From Frateuria aurantia DSM 6220 (GTDB taxonomy: Bacteria; Pseudomonadota; Gammaproteobacteria; Xanthomonadales; Rhodanobacteraceae): 64,000 bases of DNA. A program made the translations under genes and the position numbers. Positions 26,577 through 36,010 of this stretch are shown here, piece after piece. Under the pieces are notes generated by a model. It was not told where the DNA came from, ran no database searches, and worked only from the letters and a program-made list of their open reading frames with translations. Location: positions 806,001 to 870,000 of the forward strand of contig NC_017033.1 in NCBI RefSeq assembly GCF_000242255.2. Reading direction: 5' to 3'. Within the stretch, counting starts at the first letter, position 1. Every line of letters starts with the position of its first letter.

Positions 26577-26588
26577 GAGAGCGCTCTC
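26577..26588. promoter_or_regulatory. Perfect 12-bp palindrome, LacI-type operator-like
   Basis: GAGAGCGCTCTC is a perfect even palindrome with a central CG, the symmetry typical of LacI/GalR-family operators. It sits 60 bases before the HbpS/GlcG-like gene. Confidence 0.4.
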
Positions 26589-26648
26589 CTTTTCTGTCCG
26601 GTGCCGGTACGGACGCGGACCCTACGCACTACGGAGTACGAGCAAGTC

Positions 26649-27131
26649 ATGAACAAAATGGTTTTCGCCGCGGCGATCGCGGCTCTGGGCGGCGGCCTGG
26701 CCCTGCATTCCCCGCAGGCAAAGGCTGCCACGATGCAGCCCGTGCTGGATGATGCCGATGTGGCCAAGGTGGTCCAGGTGGCCAAGCAGGCCTTGGCCGA
26801 GCGCCATGCCAAGGGGTGCATCGTGATCACCGATGCGGACGGCATGACGATTTTCTTCCAGCGCATGGCCGGCGCCTATACCAATTGCAATGCCGCAGCC
26901 ACGGTCAAGGCCAAGTCGGCCGCCCAGTTCCAGCTGCCCACCGACGATCTCTACGCCCAGCTGGACAAGCAGAACCAGTTGCACATCCTGGCGGTGCCGG
27001 ACATGTCTCCGCTGCCCGGTGGCATGCCGTTGAAGGTCAATGGCGTGGTGGTCGGTGGTCTGGGCATCAGTACCCCGGATGGCAATGTCGACACCCCGGT
27101 GGTGAAGCTGGCCGCCGCCGCGCTGCACTGA
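26649..27131 (+). CDS. Exported HbpS/GlcG-like (DUF336) protein
   Basis: A 160-residue protein with a signal peptide (N-K-M-V-F then hydrophobic, A-K-A) and a single DUF336/GlcG-HbpS domain: C-I-V-I-T-D-A-D-G, then R-M-A-G-A, K-A-K-S-A-A-Q-F and a P-G-G-M-P-L-K-V-N-G-V-V-V-G-G-L-G-I-S-type end. The family binds haem or iron in the HbpS case. Two Cys (in K-G-C and T-N-C) are absent from the second copy at 36 kb and could form a disulfide in the periplasm. The ATG at 26649 gives the signal peptide; the frame is open to 26556. Function uncertain. Confidence 0.75.
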   Translation: MNKMVFAAAIAALGGGLALHSPQAKAATMQPVLDDADVAKVVQVAKQALAERHAKGCIVITDADGMTIFFQRMAGAYTNCNAAATVKAKSAAQFQLPTDDLYAQLDKQNQLHILAVPDMSPLPGGMPLKVNGVVVGGLGISTPDGNVDTPVVKLAAAALH

Positions 27132-27674
27132 TTTCCGGCTTCACCGTGACACACTCCCCGGGCAGGCGGAGCGTGTTGCTCCAGATCCATGCCGGTGCCT
27201 CTGACGAAGTCATCGGCATGGCTGCAGATGAAGCCGTGCTTGCCGGCCGACCCGGCATCGGACGCTGACGGCCTGTTCCGCGGTTTCCGCACAGATGGGA
27301 TCAGGTCTTGGTCGCCGGCTCGGCAGAGCCCAGGGAGTCCGGATGATGGCCCGGCTCCGGCGGACCGCCGACGGGATCATGCCAGGGACGGCTGGGCGAA
27401 TACCTGCACGATATCGCATCAGGGCATCGGGATGCGGGCTGGCCCTGGGTTCGGTGATGGCTCTGGATCCAGGCTGACGAGCAGTACATGGCCGGCGGAT
27501 GCCATAAGTGGCTTTGTTCCTTGTGCTGCTTCGCGGCAGGCGCATGTCTATCCGGGTGCGATGAGCCTGGCACGGATCATGGGGTGCACGCGATTGGACG
27601 GAGGCAAGTGGTGAGGCGCCCGGCCCTGAATTGTGGGCGGAATTTTACGCAGACTTTTACGCAAGCCCAAAATA
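27132..27674. other. Intergenic region before tRNA-Asn
   Basis: About 540 bases; short open frames on both strands have no family character. Near the end TTTTACGCA occurs twice (27643-27651 and 27655-27663). Confidence 0.45.
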
Positions 27675-27703
27675 CAAAGGCCCGCGCAATGCGCAGGCCT
27701 TTG
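27675..27703 (-). terminator. Probable terminator after tRNA-Asn
   Basis: CAAAGGCC / GGCCTTTG-like arms around GCGCAATGCGC form a strong hairpin eight bases beyond the tRNA 3' end. On the minus strand it is followed by a T-rich run (TATTTT). Confidence 0.7.
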
Positions 27704-27710
27704 AAAAATA

Positions 27711-27787
27711 TGGCGCCCGAAGTTGGACTCGAACCAACGACCCCCTGATTAACAGTCAAGTGCTCTAACCAGCTGAGCTATTCGGGC
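27711..27787 (-). tRNA. tRNA-Asn (GUU)
   Basis: A 77-base tRNA including encoded CCA. The acceptor GCCCGAA pairs with TTCGGGC, the D arm is AGCTCAGCTGGTTAGAGC, the anticodon arm TTGACTGTTAATCAG carries anticodon GTT, and the T arm contains GGTTCGAGTCC. Confidence 0.97.
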
Positions 27788-27801
27788 GGGGTGAGCTGCG
27801 T

Positions 27802-27829
27802 ATTCTAGGGGATCTTCCTTCGATGTCAA
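27802..27829 (-). promoter_or_regulatory. Promoter of tRNA-Asn
   Basis: On the minus strand, a perfect TTGACA (27829-27824), a 16-base spacer and TAGAAT (27807-27802), 15 bases upstream of the tRNA 5' end. Confidence 0.85.
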
Positions 27830-27917
27830 CAGCGAAAGTAAAGTTTCATGAATTTTTTTCGCCACGGCTGTCGGTCGACCCGCCAGACGCATCGTACCGA
27901 GTAAGCCTGAAGGCGCC

Positions 27918-29170
<1,253 letters not shown>

Positions 29171-29243
29171 GCGGGAAGAGGCGAGGCCGGGTCCGGAAAT
29201 GGACGCGGACACTCGTGGTTTCCGGATGCCATAGGGAAAGTTG

Positions 29244-29594
29244 ATGAACCAACGTCATTGTTATGAATTTTCGATTGCGGACCTGGCGTCTGCAAAGGGC
29301 GAACTCGCCGGACTGGCCTTTGATGGCGCCGGGCCCAATCATCTGGCCGCGGCCCTGCAGGAGGCACTGCGCTACCCCGGCTTCCATCAGCAGTGGGTGC
29401 AGTTGACCGGTGCCAGCGAAGCCGAGGCCGTCGCTCTGGGCTTGACCGATGATCAGGCGCTGACCAAGGCCAGGCTGGCGGATCTGGCGGTCGACCTGGA
29501 AGTGGTGACCACCTTGCCGATGCGCATCGTGAGGCATCGCCTGAGCCTGCTGATCGGCGAGCACTGGCAGTTGCGGGATGTCCGCAACGCCTGA
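29244..29594 (+). CDS. Conserved-looking hypothetical protein
   Basis: A 116-residue soluble protein starting MNQRHCYEFSIADL, with F-D-G-A-G-P-N-H-L-A-A and a C-terminal segment rich in basic and hydrophobic residues (M-R-I-V-R-H-R-L-S-L-L-I-G-E-H-W). No signal peptide. Codon use is like its neighbours, and it lies between bioD and the M3 peptidase on the same strand. I do not recognise the family. TTG at 29241 is an alternative start. Confidence 0.72.
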   Translation: MNQRHCYEFSIADLASAKGELAGLAFDGAGPNHLAAALQEALRYPGFHQQWVQLTGASEAEAVALGLTDDQALTKARLADLAVDLEVVTTLPMRIVRHRLSLLIGEHWQLRDVRNA

Positions 29595-29656
29595 TTCCGG
29601 TCCGGATGCTAGTCTTGCCTGCTCGTTTTTCTTTATTAGTCGCCAAGGGTTTGATC

Positions 29657-31792
29657 ATGTCACGTCCTCTTGTTTCCCGTTTCCGTCTCGGCGCTCTGGC
29701 GCTGGCCACCACCATGGCTCTGGGTGTCGCGATGCCGGCGCTGGCCGACACGACGGCCAATCCGCTGGAGACGGCCAGTCCGCTGCCGTTCCAGGCCCCG
29801 CCGTTCGATCGCATCAAGGAAAGCGATTATCTGCCGGCCTTCGAGCTGGGGATGAAGCAGCAGCGGGCGGAAGTGCGTGCGATTGCCGACAATCCGGCTG
29901 CTCCGACGTTTGAAAACACCTATGTCGCTCTGGAAAAGAGCGGTGTCTTGCTGAACCGCGTGTCCCAAGTCTTCTTTGGCGTGGTCCAGGCCAATACCGA
30001 TGACACCTTGCAGAAGGTGCAGGAGCAGGTGGCGCCGGAACTGGCCGCCCATGCCGATGCCATCCATATGGACAGCAGGTTGTTCAGCCGTCTGGGCAAG
30101 ATCTATCAGCAGCGTCACCAGCTGAAACTGGATCCGGAATCGCTGCGGCTGGTGGAAGTGACCTATCGCAACTTTGTCCTGAATGGCGCGCGTCTGTCGC
30201 CTGCCGACAAGACCAGGCTGAAGCAGCTGAATCGTGAGCAGTCGGTGTTGAGCACCCAGTTCAACAATCGCCTGCTTGCCGGCACCAAGGCCGGAGCCCT
30301 GGTGATCGACGACAAGGCCAAGCTGGCTGGCCTGTCGGATTCTGATATCGCTGCGGCAGCCGAGGCGGCCAAGGAGCGTGGCCTGCCGGGCAAGTGGGTA
30401 CTGGTGCTGCAGAACACCACCCAGCAGCCTGCCTTGCAGGATCTGACGGATCGCGCCACGCGGGAGGCCTTGTTCCACGCCTCCTGGACGCGAACCGAAA
30501 AGGGTGATGCCAACGATACGCGGGCCATCATCGCCAAGCTGGCCCACGTACGGGCCGAGAGTGCCCGATTGCTGGGCTTCCCCAGTTATGCCGCCTGGAC
30601 GCTTGCCGACCAGATGGCCAAGACGCCGGCCAATGCCCTGAATTTCATGCAGGCCCTGGTCGCGCCGGCAACGGCTCGTGCGACGCGCGAGGCGGCGGAT
30701 ATCCAGACGGTGATCGATCAGGAAAAGGGCGGCTTCAAGCTGCAGCCCTGGGACTGGTCGCTGTATGCCGAAAAGGTCCGCAAGCAGCGCTATGATCTGG
30801 ACGAGTCTCAGGTGCGGCCTTATTTCGAGCTCAATGACGTGCTGGAAAACGGCGTGTTCTACGCGGCCAACCAGCTGTACGGACTGACCTTCAAGGCGCG
30901 CACGGATATTCCGGTCTATCAGAAGGACGTCAAGGTCTACGAGGTCTTCGACAAGGACGGCAAGTCGCTGGCTCTGTTCTATACCGACTATTTCAAGCGC
31001 GACAACAAGAGCGGCGGCGCCTGGATGAGCAATTTCGTCGGCCAGTCGCATCTGCTGGGCACCAAGCCGGTGATCTACAACGTGGCGAACTTCACCAAGC
31101 CGGTGGACGGGCAGCCGGCGCTGCTGTCGTTTGACGACGTGGTGACGATGTTCCATGAGTTCGGTCATGCCCTGCATGGCATGTTTGCCGATCAGCAGTA
31201 TCCCAGCCTTTCGGGTACCGCCACGGCGCGTGATTTCGTGGAATTCCCCTCGCAGTTCAATGAGCACTGGGCACTGGATCCTAAGGTCTTTGCCCATTAC
31301 GCGAAGAACTACCAGACCGGCGAGCCGATGCCGCAGGCTTTGGTCGACAAGATCAAGCGGGCCGCGACGTTCAACAAGGGTTATGACATGACCGAGCTGG
31401 TTTCGGCGGCCTTGCTGGACATGGACTGGCACAGCCTGTCGGCCAGCGCGCCGCTGCAGAACGTGGACAGTTTCGAGTTGCAGTCGCTGCAGCATCACAA
31501 GATCGATCTCAGCTACGTGCCGCCGCGTTATCGTTCCAGTTACTTTCTGCATATCTGGGGCAATGGCTATGCGGCCGGTTACTACGCCTATCTGTGGACC
31601 CAGATGCTGGCTGATGATGCCTTCCAGTGGTTTGACGAGCACGGCGGGTTGACCCGTGCCAATGGCGACCGTTTCCGGCAGATGGTGTTGTCGCGCGGCA
31701 ACTCCGAGGACTTGCAGAAGCTGTACGAGACCTGGCGTGGCAAGGCGCCTTCGGTCGAGCCGATGCTGAAAGATCGCGGTCTGAAGCAGTAA
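29657..31792 (+). CDS. dcp: M3-family metallopeptidase (dipeptidyl carboxypeptidase/oligopeptidase), exported
   Basis: A 711-residue M3 peptidase with the zinc motif H-E-F-G-H at residues 500-504 and the following G-M-F-A-D segment, plus W-A-L-D-P and the C-terminal R-Y-R-S-S-Y-F-x-H-I-W-G substrate region. A signal peptide (residues 1 to about 30, ending M-P-A-L-A-D) shows it is exported, as for several xanthomonad Dcp proteins, whereas the E. coli enzyme lacks a classical signal. It releases C-terminal dipeptides from oligopeptides. Start at 29657 preceded by AAGGGT. A terminator follows the stop. Confidence 0.93.
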   Translation: MSRPLVSRFRLGALALATTMALGVAMPALADTTANPLETASPLPFQAPPFDRIKESDYLPAFELGMKQQRAEVRAIADNPAAPTFENTYVALEKSGVLLNRVSQVFFGVVQANTDDTLQKVQEQVAPELAAHADAIHMDSRLFSRLGKIYQQRHQLKLDPESLRLVEVTYRNFVLNGARLSPADKTRLKQLNREQSVLSTQFNNRLLAGTKAGALVIDDKAKLAGLSDSDIAAAAEAAKERGLPGKWVLVLQNTTQQPALQDLTDRATREALFHASWTRTEKGDANDTRAIIAKLAHVRAESARLLGFPSYAAWTLADQMAKTPANALNFMQALVAPATARATREAADIQTVIDQEKGGFKLQPWDWSLYAEKVRKQRYDLDESQVRPYFELNDVLENGVFYAANQLYGLTFKARTDIPVYQKDVKVYEVFDKDGKSLALFYTDYFKRDNKSGGAWMSNFVGQSHLLGTKPVIYNVANFTKPVDGQPALLSFDDVVTMFHEFGHALHGMFADQQYPSLSGTATARDFVEFPSQFNEHWALDPKVFAHYAKNYQTGEPMPQALVDKIKRAATFNKGYDMTELVSAALLDMDWHSLSASAPLQNVDSFELQSLQHHKIDLSYVPPRYRSSYFLHIWGNGYAAGYYAYLWTQMLADDAFQWFDEHGGLTRANGDRFRQMVLSRGNSEDLQKLYETWRGKAPSVEPMLKDRGLKQ

Positions 31793-31824
31793 TCACGGGT
31801 TTCGGAAGAAATCGACGCCTGATG

Positions 31825-31855
31825 ACGGGCCGGCAGTGATGCCGGCCCGTTTTTT
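31825..31855 (+). terminator. Rho-independent terminator after the M3 peptidase
   Basis: ACGGGCCGGCA / TGCCGGCCCGT stem with a GTGA loop and a T run, 32 bases after the stop codon. Confidence 0.92.
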
Positions 31856-32153
31856 GTGGGGATTCAGCTTCATGCAGCAAGCTGCGCCGCTGTTGCGCGA
31901 CGCAGGTAGTTGCGGTCTTTGCGCAGGATCGTCGTGATTTGAATGAAACAGTGGACAAGTGTCACTACATGACTAATCTATGCAGTCGAGTCGCGAAATG
32001 TCGCATGAGGTCAAATGTCTCATGCCGATATTCGTGACAGGTTGATCGCGGCGTTTGCATCGCTGCTGAGCTTTCTTTCCATTGCCGGTCCGCTCGGACC
32101 GCAGGCGGTCTTTATTGCCCGTGTCAGCCTGGCGCAGCCAGAGGCCTACAAGC
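31856..32153. other. Upstream region of the dehydrogenase operon
   Basis: No gene. Contains the inverted repeat GCATGAG-N9-CTCATGC at 32003-32025 and the probable promoter of the operon, which I cannot place firmly. Confidence 0.45.
32003..32025. promoter_or_regulatory. Operator-like inverted repeat before the dehydrogenase operon
   Basis: Perfect 7-base arms GCATGAG (32003-32009) and CTCATGC (32019-32025) separated by 9 bases, about 130 bases before the small-subunit start. Spacing fits a dimeric regulator on successive turns; the regulator is unknown. Confidence 0.4.
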
Positions 32154-32783
32154 ATGTCAGAAAATAAGAACGATCTAAAAGCTGGGGCGGGTGCTGTCCC
32201 GTTTCTGCCGGCACGGCGCAGGCTGCTGCTGGGGCTGGCCACGACGGTGGCCGTTGTCGAGGCGGGGGCGCTGGCGGCGACTCCACGGACGGGGCTCGCG
32301 GCGACATTCGCCACGTCGGCTTCGGCGGTGCCGGGCAGCGCGCAGGCCGTGGTTCCGGCCGCGATCCTTGATCGCTTCATGGCGCTGTCGCGGGTGATGA
32401 CTGCGCGGGCCGATCTCTCGGCCGAGACGGGTGCGCGGATCTATCAGGCGCTGCTCGCCGCGGATGCTTCGCGGGCTGCTGCCTTTGAAGCCCTGTTCGC
32501 GCTGCCGTTGGCGGAACGGACGGCCGAGCAGGTGTTGGCCGCGGCCCGAGGCAAGGGCCGGGACGGGCTCCTGCACGAACTGGTTGCCGCCTGGTACACG
32601 GGAACGGTGGGGCAGGGCAATCAAGGCGTGCTGGTCGCTTACGCCGAGGCGCTGATGTATCGCACGGTCAGCGACGGTCTGATCGTGCCGACTTATGGCA
32701 GTTACGGGCCATTGTGGTGGACCGGGAATCCCCCGGCCCTGGGTATTGCGGAACATGGAAGGCAGGGCGGGATGCAGGCATGA
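32154..32783 (+). CDS. Small (gamma) subunit of a membrane-bound FAD sugar dehydrogenase
   Basis: A 209-residue protein with a twin-arginine signal (P-A-R-R-R-L-L-L-G-L-A) at about residues 20-30, and a helical mature domain typical of the FAD-SLDH small-subunit family: F-M-A-L-S-R-V-M-T, A-W-Y-T-G-T-V, A-L-M-Y-R-T-V-S-D, Y-G-P-L-W-W. In related gamma-alpha-beta complexes this subunit is the carrier that takes the signal-less flavoprotein through Tat. Start 32154 chosen for the signal. The stop overlaps the flavoprotein start by four bases (ATGA), so translation is coupled. Confidence 0.85.
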   Translation: MSENKNDLKAGAGAVPFLPARRRLLLGLATTVAVVEAGALAATPRTGLAATFATSASAVPGSAQAVVPAAILDRFMALSRVMTARADLSAETGARIYQALLAADASRAAAFEALFALPLAERTAEQVLAAARGKGRDGLLHELVAAWYTGTVGQGNQGVLVAYAEALMYRTVSDGLIVPTYGSYGPLWWTGNPPALGIAEHGRQGGMQA

Positions 32784-34432
32784 ACAGGGCAGAGAAACTG
32801 GCGAACGGCGATTACGCCGCCGATGTGGTCATCGTCGGTTCGGGCATCGTCGGCGGCCTGATTGCCGACCAGATGGCGGCAGCGGGGCATTCGGTGCTGA
32901 TTCTGGAGGCCGGCATGCGTATCCAGCGCGATCAGGCGGTGGAGAACTGGCGCAATATGCCGTTCGACAATCGTCTGCACTCCGATTTCCAGGGGCTTTA
33001 TCCGCAGTCGAAGCTGGCGCCGGCGCCGCTGTATTTTCCGGAAAACCACTATGTCGGCCTGAGTGGACCGAATGGAAGCGCCTTCAAGCAGGGCTATCTG
33101 CGCACCGTCGGCGGTACCACCTGGCACTGGGCCGCTTCCTGCTGGCGGCATTTGCCGGTGGACTTCAAGATGAAGAGCACCTACGGCGTGGGTCGCGACT
33201 GGCCGATCAGCTACGAGGAGTTCGAGCCTTATTACTGTCGCGCCGAGCAGGCGCTGGGGGTGGCCGGACCCAGCGATCCGGCGATGCAGTCACCTCCGCA
33301 GCGCAGCCAGCCCTATCCGCTGGACATGGTGCCCTGGGCTTATGGCGACAAGCGTTTTGCCGAAGTGGTCAATGCCCACGGTTTTCATTCGATCCCGATT
33401 CCACAGGCCCGCAGTACCCGGCCCTGGAATGGCCGTCCGACCTGCTGCGGCAACAACAACTGTCAGCCGATCTGTCCGATCGGCGCGATGTACAACGGCA
33501 TCCACAGTATCGAGTCGGCCGAACGCCGTGGCGCCACGGTGCTGGCGGAGTCGGTGGTCTACAAAGTCGATACCGACCTGAACAACCGCGTCGAGGCCGT
33601 GCACTGGTACGATGCCTCGCACCAGTCGCACAAGGCCAGCGGCAAGGTCTTCATCTTCGCCTGCAACGGCATCGAGACGCCGCGCTTGCTGCTGCTGGCC
33701 GCCAATGCCCAGAATCCCCGAGGCATCGCCAATGCGTCCGACCAGGTCGGCCGGAACATGATGGACCACTCGGGACTGCACTGCAGTTTCATCGCCAACG
33801 AGCCGTTGTGGATCGGTCGCGGTCCGGCGCAGAGCAGTTGCATCGTCGGTCCCCGCGACGGCGACTTCCGCTCGAGGTACTCGGCGAACAAGATCATTCT
33901 GGACAATATCTCGCGAGTGGCGCCTGCCACCGAGCAGGCCCTGAAGCTGGGTCTGGTCGGCAAGGCGCTGCAGGACGAAATCCGTCGACGTGCCGTCTGC
34001 AGCGTCGATCTGTCGATCAGTCTCGAACCGCTGCCCGATCCGCGCAATCGGCTGACCCTGAGTCCGGATCGTCGTGACCCCCATGGCCTGGCCTGTCCGG
34101 ACATCTATTACGACGTGGGCGATTACGTGCGCAAGGGTGCCGAAGCCGTCAAGGGCCAGTTGCGGCAGATCGGTGATCTGTTCGGCGCCAGCGAATTCGT
34201 GATCAATGACGATCTCAATGCCAACAACCACATCATGGGCGGGGTGATCATGGGAGCTGATCCGCGGGACTCAGTGGTGGACGCCGATTGCCGCTCACAT
34301 GATCATGCCAACTTGTGGCTGCCGGGTGGTGGTGCGATGCCTTCGGCCAGTGTAGTGAACACGACGTTGAGCATGGCAGCTCTGGCCATCAAGGCGGCTG
34401 ATTCCATCGGCAAGGTCATGGCGCGCAGTTGA
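32780..34432 (+). CDS. GMC-family flavoprotein (alpha) subunit, gluconate/sorbitol dehydrogenase type
   Basis: A 550-residue GMC oxidoreductase. A Rossmann FAD loop G-S-G-I-V-G-G lies at the N-terminus, then V-G-G-T-T-W-H-W. A cysteine cluster C-C-G-N-N-N-C (Cys222, 223, 228, plus Cys232) matches the 3Fe-4S site known from FAD glucose dehydrogenase of Burkholderia and its relatives. The C-terminus has N-N-H-I-M-G-G and N-T-T-L-S. It should oxidise a sugar or sugar acid in the periplasm and send electrons through the Fe-S centre to the haem subunit. The overall pattern is closest to gluconate 2-dehydrogenase in my memory, but substrate cannot be fixed. It has no signal of its own. Confidence 0.88.
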   Translation: MNRAEKLANGDYAADVVIVGSGIVGGLIADQMAAAGHSVLILEAGMRIQRDQAVENWRNMPFDNRLHSDFQGLYPQSKLAPAPLYFPENHYVGLSGPNGSAFKQGYLRTVGGTTWHWAASCWRHLPVDFKMKSTYGVGRDWPISYEEFEPYYCRAEQALGVAGPSDPAMQSPPQRSQPYPLDMVPWAYGDKRFAEVVNAHGFHSIPIPQARSTRPWNGRPTCCGNNNCQPICPIGAMYNGIHSIESAERRGATVLAESVVYKVDTDLNNRVEAVHWYDASHQSHKASGKVFIFACNGIETPRLLLLAANAQNPRGIANASDQVGRNMMDHSGLHCSFIANEPLWIGRGPAQSSCIVGPRDGDFRSRYSANKIILDNISRVAPATEQALKLGLVGKALQDEIRRRAVCSVDLSISLEPLPDPRNRLTLSPDRRDPHGLACPDIYYDVGDYVRKGAEAVKGQLRQIGDLFGASEFVINDDLNANNHIMGGVIMGADPRDSVVDADCRSHDHANLWLPGGGAMPSASVVNTTLSMAALAIKAADSIGKVMARS

Positions 34433-35916
34433 TGGATGTCCGTATCGTGAAATCAGAAGCCCGTTCCAGCTACGTTCCGTCGAGCAGCTGGCGTCGCCTG
34501 ACGACATTGGGCCTGGCCATCGGTCTGGTCTGTGGCAGTCTGCTGACGCCGCTGGCCGCACAGGCGGAAGACATCTCTCCGCAGTTGATCGACCAGGGGC
34601 ATCGGCTGGCAGTTGCCGCCGACTGCCAGGCCTGTCATACCGATGTCCTGCATGGCGGGAAACCATTTGCCGGCGGCTATTCGATCCACTCGCCGCTTGG
34701 GGTCATCTACGCAACCAATATCACCCCGTCGCGCTCGGCCGGCATCGGCGACTACAGCGAGGCCGAGTTTGCCCGCGCGCTCAGGCAGGGGGTGCGTCGT
34801 GACGGCGCACACCTCTATCCGGCGATGCCGTACACCTCGTATACCCAGCTGACGGATACCGATATCCATGCGCTGTATGCCTATTTCATGCACGGCGTTC
34901 AGCCGGTGGATGTGCAGGCCCATCAGACCCATCTGCCGTTTCCCTTCAGCATCCGGGCCTCGATGGCGGTATGGAATGCCTTGTATCTGCGGGACCGGCG
35001 CTTCAGGCCGGATACGTCCAGAACGGCGGAGGTCAATCGTGGCGCCTATCTGGCTGGTGCATTGGAGCATTGCGATGCCTGCCATACGCCGCGCAATGCG
35101 ATGATGGCTGAATCCTCGAGCCGGCCCCTGGCTGGCGGGATGGTCGGGGAATGGTTTGCTCCCAATATCAGTTCGGATCCGGTCAGTGGCATCGGTGGCT
35201 GGACCGATGAGCAGCTGTTCTCGTATCTGAAAACCGGGCGGGCAGCCGGTATGGCCCAAGCGGCCGGAGGCATGGCCGAGGCCGTCGAGCACAGTCTGCA
35301 GTATCTGCCGGATGACGACATCCGCGCCCTGATCGCCTATCTGCGCACCACGGCACCGCAGCGCGATCCCGGCGAGTCGAAACCGGCGTTCACTTATGGA
35401 GCGGCAGCGAGTGCCGAGCCTTCTCTGCGCGGTCTCAGCGGGCACCATGATCGGGAGGCCCTGAGGGGAGGGGCACAGCTGTACAGCGGCTTCTGCGCCA
35501 GCTGCCACCAGCCGGATGGCTCAGGCAGCGCGAATCAGGCCTATCCTTCACTGTTCCACAATACGGCCACCGGCTTGCCGAATCCCTCGGATCTGGTGGC
35601 GGCCATGCTCAATGGCGTGGATCGCACGGTGGATGGGCGGCAGGTGCTGATGCCGCGCTTCGACCGTCAATCCTATGTGGCGCAATTGAGCGATGAGCAG
35701 ATTGCCGAGATTGCCAATTATGTCCTGCAGCACTACGGCAACAGCTCGCAGCGTGTCACGCCCGGGGATGTGTTCGAAGCCCGGGGCGGCGGCAAGCTGC
35801 CTTTGATCGCCCGTTTGCAGCCCGACATCGTGCCGGCAATGCTGGGCGGTGTTCTGGTGTTGGTGCTGATCCTGTGGCTGGTCTGGCGACGTTGGCACAG
35901 GAGGTTTCAAGGCTGA
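34432..35916 (+). CDS. Three-haem membrane cytochrome c (beta) subunit of the dehydrogenase
   Basis: A 494-residue protein: a hydrophobic signal at about residues 18-45 ending A-Q-A, three c-type haem motifs C-Q-A-C-H (65-69), C-D-A-C-H (214-218) and C-A-S-C-H (355-359), and a C-terminal membrane anchor followed by a basic tail W-R-R-W-H-R-R. It takes electrons from the flavoprotein and passes them to ubiquinone. Its ATG overlaps the flavoprotein stop (TGATG), so the three subunits form one translationally coupled operon. A terminator follows. Confidence 0.93.
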   Translation: MDVRIVKSEARSSYVPSSSWRRLTTLGLAIGLVCGSLLTPLAAQAEDISPQLIDQGHRLAVAADCQACHTDVLHGGKPFAGGYSIHSPLGVIYATNITPSRSAGIGDYSEAEFARALRQGVRRDGAHLYPAMPYTSYTQLTDTDIHALYAYFMHGVQPVDVQAHQTHLPFPFSIRASMAVWNALYLRDRRFRPDTSRTAEVNRGAYLAGALEHCDACHTPRNAMMAESSSRPLAGGMVGEWFAPNISSDPVSGIGGWTDEQLFSYLKTGRAAGMAQAAGGMAEAVEHSLQYLPDDDIRALIAYLRTTAPQRDPGESKPAFTYGAAASAEPSLRGLSGHHDREALRGGAQLYSGFCASCHQPDGSGSANQAYPSLFHNTATGLPNPSDLVAAMLNGVDRTVDGRQVLMPRFDRQSYVAQLSDEQIAEIANYVLQHYGNSSQRVTPGDVFEARGGGKLPLIARLQPDIVPAMLGGVLVLVLILWLVWRRWHRRFQG

Positions 35917-35943
35917 CGGATCCGGCCGCCGCCAATGCCCATG

Positions 35944-35978
35944 AAAAAGCCGGGGCCGCCTGCGGCCCCGGCTTTTTC
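35944..35978. terminator. Bidirectional terminator between the dehydrogenase operon and the convergent HbpS-like gene
   Basis: AAAAAGCCGGGGCCGC / GCGGCCCCGGCTTTTT, a perfect long stem with A run on one side and T run on the other, so it can work for both strands. Confidence 0.93.
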
Positions 35979-36010
35979 ATGGCGGCTTGCCATTGGCCGC
36001 GATCAGGCGC

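Noticed and set aside
27488-27748. Small open frame running into the tRNA-Asn gene
   Set aside because: It reads through tRNA sequence on the opposite strand, a common artefact.
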